The notes beneath the pieces were generated by a model. The model worked only from the letters and a program-made list of their open reading frames with translations, was not told where the DNA came from and did no database searches. A DNA stretch of 64,000 nt from Trissonchulus latispiculum (taxonomy: Eukaryota; Nematoda; Enoplea; Enoplida; Ironidae): assembly GCA_030248195.1 (NCBI GenBank), contig JASAND010012522.1, forward strand, positions 1-64,000, given 5' to 3'. The translations under genes were made by a program, and so were the position numbers. Shown one piece after another: positions 32,430 to 42,284 of this stretch (position 1 is its first letter; every line of letters begins with the position of its first letter).

Positions 32430-34770
32430 CTGAAATCAGCGAAGTTTTAAGTAGGTAAATGTAGTCAAATTTGAAATTTGAAATACCATGAGACCAAGAC
32501 AAGGTCTAAACAGCATTGAATCACTGCAGATGATGGTTCACAATATGCAGGAATAGACGGTAATCTTAGCAGAAGACAACTTCAAAACCATCAAAACCGT
32601 GAAACAAACTGGAAACTTATTACGACATTATACCATGGATTTGGACTTTTCAACTGCTTTAAAAAAATCCTTTTTCAACTGGATTTAAAAGCTATGAAAA
32701 TTCAAAACAAACCTGCTCCTTTGACAGACGTGGCGGCTGGCGGATATAGTCATCCATTGTGCGACCGGGCCTTTTGCCAGCTTTAGTTCCAGGTTTGCGC
32801 TTAGAGGGACGAGCTTTGAGAACACTGTCGTCCGATCTGTTGCGCATATCCGTCTCTGGCGCAGACGACTCCGTTCCAGACGCCGTCAAGATGTCACTGA
32901 ATGTGGACGCTAAAAATAAGGTTTTAACTAAGACAAACCGATATGACAATTTCAACTGCATCAACACTCAAGACAAAGCAAAACATCAGTCACTTGATAT
33001 TTCATTAGTTAAATCCAGGAGCCAGGGGGGATTGCGAACATCCCCAAAATTTCTTTCCTGCAACCGCACGCTGCCATTTAAAAATTTAGTCCCTTGTCAA
33101 ATTTAGGCAAGGCATGCATGTATAATAACAAAGAACAGGGCAAAAATGAAAGTTACCCGGCATACCATCGGGAAGATGGTCCATTGTATCGAGACAGTTA
33201 GTAGCAGGCTGACGGGACCTTGCAGGTCCATCATCAGCAGATGCTTGATCACTGCTGTCGATATCGGAAAGCTGTCCAAGAGGATCTGGCACAGCATTGG
33301 AGTATCCTGGCTCTAAAAAGTCAAAAAAGTCAAGACAATACAACAACACATATACTGTGAATTCGCATAAACTTCTTCAGAGAAGCGCAGGTAGATTTCT
33401 ACAATATTTCATATATAATATACAATCACAGTAGCCTCGCTAATACACACCAGGTCACAAGTATAAATCCATTATATTTTAATACCGGCTGAAATTTCCA
33501 TGCTGGCAGGCTGTAGCTGGTTCACATCCCTGAATTGCACTGGCGAACTAACTTCTCCATGGTCTTCCGCAGAACTACCAGTTGATGCAACAGCCGAGAC
33601 AGTTGCTGAATCAGGAGCAGCAGAATCAGCAGCAGCCACATTGCCAGATGACTCAGCCGCAGCTGAATCAACACCAGCTGCAACTGATGAATCAGCAGCA
33701 GCTGAATCTGCAGCAGCTGCAACTGTTGAATCAGTACCGGCAGAATCAGTAGCAGCTGAATCTGCAGCAGCTGCAACAGGCTGAATCAACTACCGGCAGA
33801 ATCAGTAGCAGCTGAACCCGCAGCAGATGCCACGGTTGAATCATACTGGCTGAATCAGTAGCAGCTGAATCTGCAGCAGCTGCAACGGTAGAATTAGTGG
33901 CCGCGTCATCCGCTCCAACAGCACTGACAAAGGCATGTAGTCTGCTTCTCTTTTTCAAAGGTTTATTATCGGAGCTAGGACTCCCTGAAATTAACAAGGG
34001 CGTGTAGACTGATCAAATGGGTTTAGTCATGACTGGCTGCCCTTCCAGCTAAATACATTCAATAGAAAGCTGAGTTAAAAATATTTAATGAAAACCAACA
34101 AACATAATCTAAGCTATGTACTAAATATTATAGGGTGATTATAAAATAATTAGATATAATTACCTTTTCCTTTCACGCCAACACAGTTCTCAACAGCAGA
34201 ACTGGAAGTCTGGGCCCGTCTGACAACGATTTTAACGAAGCTGCTGCCTGTGCACGCTGGTTTTCACGATCATCGGTACTGGTAGAATTTTCGCCAACAA
34301 AATTTGGGACAGTACCAGTATTGTCAGTTGGTCCACCACTGTTGCCAGGATTTCTGTTTAACGGACTGTTGTAGTAACACTTGTTGTCAACGTGTTAACA
34401 TCAGCTTTAACTGCACGCCGCTTGGTTTTAACCAGAATTATTGCCTGCATCAAGAGCATCGTTGCTGGTAACAACAGGAGAAGGTGACCAGCGCAGGTAA
34501 TGGGTCAGGATCGCACCCCCTGGAGTTTAACCGCTAGCAAGCTGACGAGTACTGCTAGGGGCTGGAAGCGCAGCTGCCGACTCATCAGAAACAAGATCAC
34601 AAACGAAATCCTCTTCAACAACCTCCTGATTACTTCCCAGAGCACTACTGTGGTCAGCAACGCCACCGAGGGTCACACCTGTGAGAAACAGGATGCAGCG
34701 GATTCCTGATTCAATTACGGCCAGCAGTTGGGCTCATTCCGGGATCGTTAGAGATGGGCCTTTGAGGTGC
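31959..34770 (-). CDS. KMT5A: KMT5A-like SET-domain histone methyltransferase gene (5' uncertain)
   Basis: Five exons read leftward with matching phases. The last exon encodes a complete C-terminal SET domain most like KMT5A/SETD8 (histone H4 Lys20 mono-methylation, nuclear). It includes KGRTVFANRKFACGEPVLEY, the SLGRLVCHS motif region, and GEELLYDYRD followed by a short end closing at PWLKD. Upstream exons are disordered: a basic KRKPGTKAGKRPGRT segment, acidic linkers, and an Ala/Asp/Ser/Thr repeat exon. The first exon found (34164-34770) and part of the repeat exon are frame-broken. The usual Asn of the NHS motif is Cys here. Family assignment is good; enzymatic competence is uncertain. 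No start codon was identified. Confidence 0.82.
32713..32909 (-). CDS. SET gene exon, basic segment
   Basis: Acceptor TTTTTAG/CGTCC, donor GAGCAG/GTTTGT, 197 nt. It encodes ASTFSDILTASGTES, then KARPSKRKPGTKAGKRPGRT, a likely nuclear localisation and nucleosome-contact segment preceding the SET domain. Confidence 0.8.
33157..33312 (-). CDS. SET gene exon, acidic linker
   Basis: Acceptor TTTTTAG/AGCCA, donor GCCG/GTAACT, 156 nt, phase 1 on both sides. It encodes EPGYSNAVPDPLGQLSDIDS and ends DHLPDGMPG. Confidence 0.75.
33486..33984 (-). CDS. SET gene exon with Ala/Asp/Ser/Thr repeats
   Basis: Acceptor TTTCAG/GGAGT, donor GCCG/GTATTA. It starts SPSSDNKPLKKRSRLHAF, then repeats AAAADSAATDSA-type units about ten times. 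Comparison of the repeats with one another shows at least one lost base near 33830-33845 and two gained near 33775-33790, so the frame does not run through. The repeats are low complexity and probably disordered. Confidence 0.65.
34164..34770 (-). pseudogene. SET gene upstream exon, frame-broken
   Basis: The acceptor TTTTTAG/CACC and donor AAAG/GTAATT are good, and the 3' end (ENCVGVKGK) joins the next exon in phase. The interior changes frame several times. Open segments include HSSALGSNQEVVEEDF, ENSTSTDDRENQRAQ and RRAQTSSSAVENC. Several of the breaks coincide with a repeated TTTAAC string. It is either sequence error or a decayed exon. Confidence 0.55.
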
Positions 34771-36231
34771 TAAAAATAAGTAAATAAATAAATATATATT
34801 AGCCATTTTCTATAACATCTGACCCAAAACCAAAATATATGTGGTAGAAAAATTCGACTCAACCGTTTAATGTAAATAAAACAGCATGTCATAAGCATCT
34901 CGAGCCTAATGAGTTGAATGGATTATCTGAATATGGAATTTAAAAACAACAAAATAAACAAACAAATAAACAAACAAAAAATGTAGAATGTTAATTAATT
35001 GCAAGAGAATAGACAAAAATGTTTTTACAGGATTATTCTCTCCAATTACAATTGAGATAAGCCGAAGTGTGTCGTGCTAAAACAATGACATAATATATAT
35101 AGAGAAAAGCCAAAGTAAAAATCCAAACGTCTAATTAGCATAATTTAGTTAGTACAGTCAATTATTTGCGTTGCTTACCGGTCCATAACAGTGCCTGATG
35201 TTAAGAATTTATGCTACTACACCAGCGAAAAGCTACTCGAAATAATTAAGGACAATACAGTAAATACATATTTTTCTCAAAATTTTTTTACTACAATTCT
35301 AAAGGTTTCCCCAGATTTTCCTCAAAAAATCAAAGGTGAGGTTTAACTCAGAACAATGATTGATACCCGTCGAATCTTCACTGAAATTCGTCCCCTTTAG
35401 ACAGGGAACTAGGCAGGCCCAGAACTGTCGGGTTTCGCTAAAAATAGTAACCCCATCCCTTGCTGTCCCCTTTTTAACACCAAAAATCCTATACCATAGG
35501 ACAAAGATTACAGATATAACTGGTACAACATGCAACACAGACCCACACTGATTACACTAAAGCTGGCATCACACAGAAATAGACTGTAAGAGGGACAGCA
35601 AGTAAGCAAGTAAGTAAGTAAAGCAAGTCAAAGGTTAAAGCAAGTTAAATGCAGAGAATTTTGTGTAGCAGAAAATGACCACAGTGCTATGCCTACATAA
35701 AATAGTACTAAACTACAAAGTGTAAAATCCCAAATCTTGCTACAAAGCAAACTGGCTGATTTGAACTAAGGAAGCGACCCTCCCCCATTCGCTAAAAACG
35801 TGTGCGAAATTTCGAACTTCTTTTTTAACTCAGCAACTTTTTTCAGGGCTTTTCCTAAAGTTCCGCAAACTAATTATCGGCCTAAAGAACAAGGGCGTGT
35901 CCAGGGTTTTGAAAAGGAGAGGGGGGGGGGTCCAGACGGACCTAAGTTTTTCATTGACTAAGAAAAAAATTTCAGTAATGTCAGGCCAAAATTGAACTTG
36001 TTTCGAATGCTTTTTGCAGAAAGCATAGCACATCCAAGGTGATTTCAAACCATTCTCGCATCTTCAGCTCGTCCTTCTAGATTTTTTGTTGTTGAATGAC
36101 AGAGTAACCCAGCCTACTCTCACCAGTAGTAGAATAAGCACAGGTGAACAATTGGATGAAATAAGCCAGCCTTTTAAACAGTCTCAAGTCAATAGTATAA
36201 AGATATTGCAAGCGATGCAGTTTGTAGTGCT

Positions 36232-37944
36232 GGGGCCCGTTGCATAAAAGTGATTAGGGAATAGTGATTAGTTGATTAGTGTAACAGTTTTTCGAGCAAA
36301 ACTTGCTGCAGTTCACCATTTTTGGAGTTTTTGGTACCATATCGTAGCTGTTGAAGAGCCTTATCCAGAAATGATGAAATCTTTAATTTATCCTCAATGA
36401 TTCATTCAGTCAAAGGAAAATTTTGAACGCAATCGTAATTTCTTTACTTCTTACACCGGCAGCATTCCCATTTAAGGGGGGGGTCACTTTGGTCAAAAAT
36501 CGATAGTCACGGATTTCGCTCATTTTCACACATAATATGCCCCATATGTTCTCAAAAATAACCTAGAATATTAGCGTTCGAAATCAAACTGTGACAGAGT
36601 TATTCAGGTTCAAAGCCGGAAAACTTGAAAATTCCGGTGATGCGCCCTGCAAGGTCAGGTGGAGACCAAACGCGACCGAAAACAGGGTAAACCGATACAC
36701 CAAATTAAAGCCTTTACTAAGGTAATATTTAAGTGCAGACGTGGCTCAAGGCCAGCTATCCAGGCGTTCATAATGCATGCTTGAGTGCTGCACTGACCTA
36801 ACCTTGCAGGACTGCCCAGTATAACTTTAACTCGTTTTATCTTGCACAGACAACATTTTAGACCCATGGTTCTATGAGAAAAGTTGCTCCTCGTTCCATT
36901 AGCTATCGATTGATACCCATTTTGTCTATATTTGGAAAAATTTTAAAATTGACATTTTTCATCTATAAAGATCAAAGGTGCCGCCACAGTAGCATGTTCA
37001 ATATTGACGCATTTGTTTTGGCCATATTATGCGACAGACAGGTATATTAATTAATCTGCCAAGTTTGGTGATTTTTTACCACATAATGTCATGAGTGAGA
37101 AATTATCAAAAGAATGTGAAAATTATGAAAAATGGCCATATTTAGCAAAATTTGCTGTTTTTGTGGCAAGTTTTTTGAGCTTACTGTAGATGATAGAAAC
37201 ATGCGAGTACTTTCATAGGACGTGGTTTTATGCGTAGAGTGCAGCTATCTATTGGCCGTTTCTGTAGATTTTGCCAATCGTTCAGGACAAGCAAAAGAGT
37301 ACCGTAGGTCCTGTTTTTAATGGTCCAAAAATGGCCGATTTTCCAAAATTCTGACTTTAAAAATTGGCCAAAAATCCAATACTGAACTGAATCGCTTCAG
37401 AGGAGATAGCTGCACTCTACAATATGTCCTTAATGGTTCTGAAAAGGTTTCAGAGTTCTGACTCTTATACAGCGAAAAATTTTTCTGCCACAAACTTTTT
37501 AACCTAACTTTTTCATTTTCCTATGTTTAACACATGTCGAGGTCACCTTTGAGGGCCTGTACAGAACGATAGACGCAATATTTCGCAAAACGCTCTTGTC
37601 TTGTTTCGCGGACCCATGGGGACTACAGAATATGTGAAAATGAGCAAAATCGGAGATGGTCGAAAAATCGGCAAAAAAGTGACCCCCCCCTTAAGTTGTA
37701 ACTTAATTTAGACTTTTTATTTCATTAGAACGCTCAAAGCGCTTCCAAATTACACATAAATTATTGTCGTAGCATACAGCAATATTAGCATCTTTGATTA
37801 TGCTCGAAAAACTGTTACATAGTCAGGGGGGGGGGGGAAACATGAACAGGGAAGCAAGCCTCCAACTTTTTCTTCGTTTGGATCGGTTTGAGTATTATAC
37901 ACCGTATATATACTAATCACTTTTATACAACGGGTACGGGCCCC
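36232..37944. mobile_element. Inverted-repeat element hosting a TTAA element
   Basis: The left end GGGGCCCGTTGCATAAAAG mirrors the right end CTTTTATACAACGGGTACGGGCCCC. About 500 bp of its own sequence remain once the inner 1.2-kb element is removed. Target duplication unclear. Confidence 0.65.
36476..37690. mobile_element. TTAA-flanked transposon with G8 ends (piggyBac- or Kolobok-like, non-autonomous)
   Basis: TTAA at 36472-36475 and 37691-37694. Ends start GGGGGGGGTCACTTT on both strands and continue as imperfect inverted repeats for about 70 bp (CTCATTTTCACA on each side). No transposase is seen. TTAA duplication is typical of piggyBac and Kolobok. Confidence 0.85.
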
Positions 37945-38007
37945 TGTACGTTTTTGTGAAAAGGGGGATCGCTATTCACCGCGGCCCAGAACGGTTTATC
38001 CTCAGGG

Positions 38008-39368
38008 CAGGGTTCATGCGGACTTTTGGATTTCATTTTCCCGGTTTTTCCCGGTTTTTCCAGGTTTTTCAGACCCATTTTCCCGGTTTTTCTTCCAGTA
38101 AATGGCAGTAAATTTACAAGATCATACGTAATTATAGTGACGATTGTATGTATTTTGTATCCATTTTGAGCATTTTAGCTATCGAACGCAGTATTATACA
38201 TCATCTTATTTGCCTGAAATTCAAAGCCAGCAAAATCTGATACCAAAAACAGGCTTTAGAGAGAGCTTTAGGCTTTCTGAGATAATTCTATGCCATTCAT
38301 CCAACTAGAATTCTGAAAACCAAATAAAGCGACAAAAATTAAGAAAAGGAGGGACATAAGAAGAGATCAATGAATTTCAAAATCGGCCTTTAACGTGAAG
38401 AAAGTAGCAAGAACTAAAAGAAATGCAAGTTTCGTGGGTAAAACCTGAAATTCATTTTTAAAATTTAAACTGAAATTCATTAAATTTGCACCAAAAATAC
38501 TAAAAATTTCTCTGACTTTCTCATTTTCCCGGTTTTTCCCGGTTTTCCCGGTGTTTCACGATTTTCCCTGTGCCCTGTTGCACCAACCACTGATTACTGA
38601 TTAATCAGTAATCAGTAATCAGTAAAATCTGTTGCACCAACTTTACTGATTACAGTCAGTAATCAGTAATCAGTAATCAGTAAATAATCAGTGAATAATC
38701 AGTAAGTTGTTGCACCAAACTCTTCACTGATTACTGATTACTGATTACTGATTATTTTCGCTTAAATTTAATCAGTCTCCTTTACCATGATTACTGCACA
38801 ATCAGTCTAATTTTTCAGTAATTAGGGGCATATTTTGTGAATCTTTTCATTAATACTTAGTAAATACTTTGTTATCAGTTGCATTTTATCCGATTTCTAG
38901 CAAATATTCCTACTTCCGCAATAGATATATGTTGAAGTAGTTTTCCACTCTTCCACTACAGTTAGCACTAAAATCAATAAAAATGGATAAGCTACAAAGA
39001 TTAAAAATAAACTATAAATTTTTAAAATGTAGTAGAAAGCTGTAATTAGGTAGTATTTTTTTGCTGAGTTTCTAGGCCAGCAATATCCCACAATCAGCCA
39101 TATTTCCTACGTAATCAGTAATCAGTAAATGTATGGACGTCCATTTCTCATCTAATCAGTAATCAGTAAAAGTATATGAAGACGTGTGTTTCTCGTGTAA
39201 TCAGTAATCAGTAATCAGCAATCAGTAATCAGTTGTCTTGTGCAACGGAAAATAACTTACTGATTACTGATTACTGATTGCTGATTACTGATTACTGATT
39301 AAAAGTTGGTGCAACAGGGCCCTGATATTCCCAGTTTTTCCCGGTTTTTCCCGGTCGCATGAACCCTG
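38008..39368. mobile_element. hAT-like inverted-repeat element with CAGGGTTCATGCG ends
   Basis: The left end CAGGGTTCATGCG mirrors the right end CGCATGAACCCTG. TCAGGG is duplicated at 38002-38007 and 39369-39374. Subterminal CCCGGTTTTTCCCGG repeats lie at both ends. It hosts 38572-39320. Non-coding. Confidence 0.8.
38572..39320. mobile_element. Nested element made largely of AATCAGT heptamer arrays
   Basis: The ends GCCCTGTTGCACCAAC and GTTGGTGCAACAGGGC are perfect inverted repeats. Next to each end are arrays of TAATCAGTAATCAGT and the reverse complement, so the whole can form a long hairpin. CCCTG flanks both sides but the target duplication is not certain. Confidence 0.85.
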
Positions 39369-39758
39369 TCAGGGGTTCGGGTTAATCTTGCGGTGAATTC
39401 AAATGCAAACGGGAAACGGCAAATTTTTTGGGTCAAATTCTACAGAGAACTACTGTTCAGTTAGATTCAGCAAACATTTCACTTCCAAAATAGGCAATGT
39501 CCAATACTAGTAGTAGTAGTAGCTACTCTGAGATTACATTTAAGCAATAAAAGGATAAGTCAACGGGCAAAAACAGGGGCTAAGCCTTTAACCCCCCCCC
39601 AATCATGCAACTCAAACTTGATTTTGAATACTTTTTGGCTTAGTTGTAGTAGCAGTCATAAAAAACAGGCAATTTTTACCATCTCATTAGCATTGTTTGC
39701 CCATCTCATTGCACCCCAACCACTTTTAGGCATAGAGTAAACCACATCAGTACTCAAA

Positions 39759-40118
39759 CTGGGTTTTCTCTAGGCCAAAAAAGTGGGGGGGGGGAAGACC
39801 AACAGTGGGGGGGGGGAGAAAAAGGTGCTAAAAATGGTAAGAATGTCGGAAAAATTGCGTTTTTCTACATATACTGCTACAACTAAGCTCGAAAGTGCTC
39901 AAAAATCAAGTTTTAGTACCAAAATAGACGATTTTTGACCAAAAAATTCCGGCGAAGCCGGAAAAATTTTGAAAATTTTGACCAAACATCCTTAAAATTT
40001 GGCATTTTCTGGGCACCTTATAGTGATTGGGGGGGAAGCCCAAAAAAGAGGGGGGAACGAGTGGAGGGGAGGGGTCGAGTGGGACCCCCACCCCCCCCCC
40101 CCACTAAAGAAAACCCAG
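39759..40118. mobile_element. C/G-run element with CCGGC hairpin (family copy 1)
   Basis: The ends CTGGGTTTTCTC and GAAAACCCAG flank runs of G and C. CTCAAA is duplicated at 39753-39758 and 40119-40124. It contains the hairpin CCGGCGAAGCCGG. Non-coding, 360 bp. Confidence 0.8.
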
Positions 40119-40324
40119 CTCAAAAACAGCGTCACCCCCCCCCCCTTTAATACAAACTTATCATTTTTTGCTTCGGCATCCTCTGTTTTCGTATAAACGT
40201 TGCTAGACAGTTTATATCACTACAAAAAGCAGGCAAGAAGAAGAAGAAAAGGAAAAAGAAAACAGAAAAGTGAGAAATAGAGAAGGGAGGAGTGGAAAAA
40301 TAAATATCTACCGTCTAGAAGAAG

Positions 40325-40412
40325 AAGAAGTTTACGTATTATAATATATAATATTATAATATATATTATATATAATATATATAGTATATATAATATATAA
40401 TATTATAATATC
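40325..40412. repeat. AT-rich palindromic simple sequence
   Basis: Interleaved ATATAAT/ATTATA strings able to fold; preceded by GAAGAA repeats. Confidence 0.8.
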
Positions 40413-41361
40413 GTACATCTAAGACGTGGAAAAGAGGAGAAACAAGGAAGGAATGTATGTAACGTTAGGAATTACTTAGTTTTGAATTAGGCCCGGATAG
40501 CACCGAATGTAGCACATCATTTCGCCGCAAAGCTGCTGCTAAGGATAGAAAAAATTACACTACACCAAAAATAACCTCAACGTATATAACGTATGTAACC
40601 TCACATATTATGCATATTAAAAAGTATATATGTGTCTAGATAGGGAAGTCAGGCAGGTATAATTGTGCGCTTTGGATTTGAATTTCATTTCAGCTTAGTT
40701 CACCTTTGAAGCACCAGTGGCTCAGTTGGTTAGAGCGTCTGCGCGACTTAAGGTGCTGGTTTCCTTTCGGGTATTTTTTACTCCTACGGCTTTAATCCTT
40801 TACGCAAAGGGCTAAAACTTACGAAATAACCTATTTCCGTGCTCTTTAACATTTTAGGACCAGTCCCGTTTTCTTAGGCCAAAAGATAGGAAAGTTTTGG
40901 TTTTTGGCCTTAAGCTCCCAGTAGGTTGACAAGACACGGGATTGGTTGGTATGGCTGGAAAGAGGACTCAAAAATGAACATTTTTGCTCTTACAACCTTT
41001 GAGCTATCTCCAGTGGTTAAGTCAGTATAAGTAAAAAACTGTTTTTAGGGTCAAAAAATGGCCATTTTCGAGGAAATCAGTTTTTACAAAATTACCGCCA
41101 CATGCTTAGGACAAAATTGGCTTAGTTATACTCAATCGATACATCGTCCAAATGCACAGTTTATGAATGCCTATTAGCCGGACTTTATTGCTTTCAGCTA
41201 GAGATTTGGCCAAAAAACCATTTTGGCAAAACTGCGATTTTTTTGTTTCGAACATCGATTTCTCAAAAACTACTCGACGGATTCCGGAGATTTTCGGCAG
41301 AATCGAAATTCGTACTTCTGCGGAGGGACGTTTTTCTTGGTTTGGGCTAAAACATATTGAG

Positions 41362-41760
41362 TAGCAAGAAAACTCAATGCGAAGTTGCGAAATTTCGTGT
41401 TTCTGTGCATTTGGCCGATTTTCTCGACCGTTAAGACCTGCTGAGCCAAATCCAAAAAACGTCCCTCGGCCCATATGTCCTTCATATCATGGCATAAAAA
41501 GAACTTTTGGCCGATTCTTCAGTTTTGAGAAATCGATGTTCAAAAACTTTTGGTCTATATTCATCCTGTTAGATGTCAGCTTGTCAGAAAATTTCTGCTA
41601 TTTTTTGCTAATTTTGCCAATTCTGTAAGCTCATGTGGATGTCCAGATAATAAGCTTTAAAACGATGTATAAAGCTCTTTGCAACTCCCAAAATTGCGAA
41701 AGTTATAGCGTTTCAAAAAATCATCACAAAAGCACTGCACAAAAGGAAACCAGTACCTTA
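41362..41760. repeat. Dispersed repeat, copy 2
   Basis: Matches 23745-24060 over several hundred bases at reduced identity. It may extend left to about 41100. Confidence 0.7.
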
Positions 41761-42284
41761 AGCAAGCATAAGATCCTGAGTTCGCGAGTCACGATATTTT
41801 TACAGGCGCTTGCAAAAAATTTTGTTTTTCAAAAAATTTCTTGAGATATTTTTGAAAAATTTTGTTTGCTTCATTTTTTGATGTTTTAATCTTAACGGAG
41901 ACCTGCGGGCTCCAACAGCCTCTTTCTGTCCATAGCACAGTCAGGGCCGAGCTTGCTGTCCTTCTTTGGACAACCAGGCAGGAGCTCCAGGGAATAGTAA
42001 AACTGAGTAAGAACGCTCACAGTTCCTATTGGCTCTCGCCTGTTTCGGACTAATGCTTGCCTTAGAGATTGCAGGCAGGCGTTATTCATTATTTCTGTAA
42101 GAAAAATATTATTGCATTTTCTACGTACTGCCAGGGAAACGAAGAAAACATTTTGTTCAAAACAAAAGAAAGCATCTCAATCTCATTCAGCAATATAATT
42201 TTGAAATTTCAAAAACCTCTAGAAATTTTTCTGTCAAGGGACAAAAAAGGTAGGGATTGTATTATCAGACGATGTCATACAAAG

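Noticed and set aside
40708..40790. tRNA-like sequence with a good A box (TGGCTCAGTTGGTTAGAGC) after GCACCAG
   Set aside because: The D arm pairs, but the anticodon stem does not form and no B box (GGTTCGAnnCC) follows, so it is not a functional tRNA. It may be the head of a tRNA-derived SINE.
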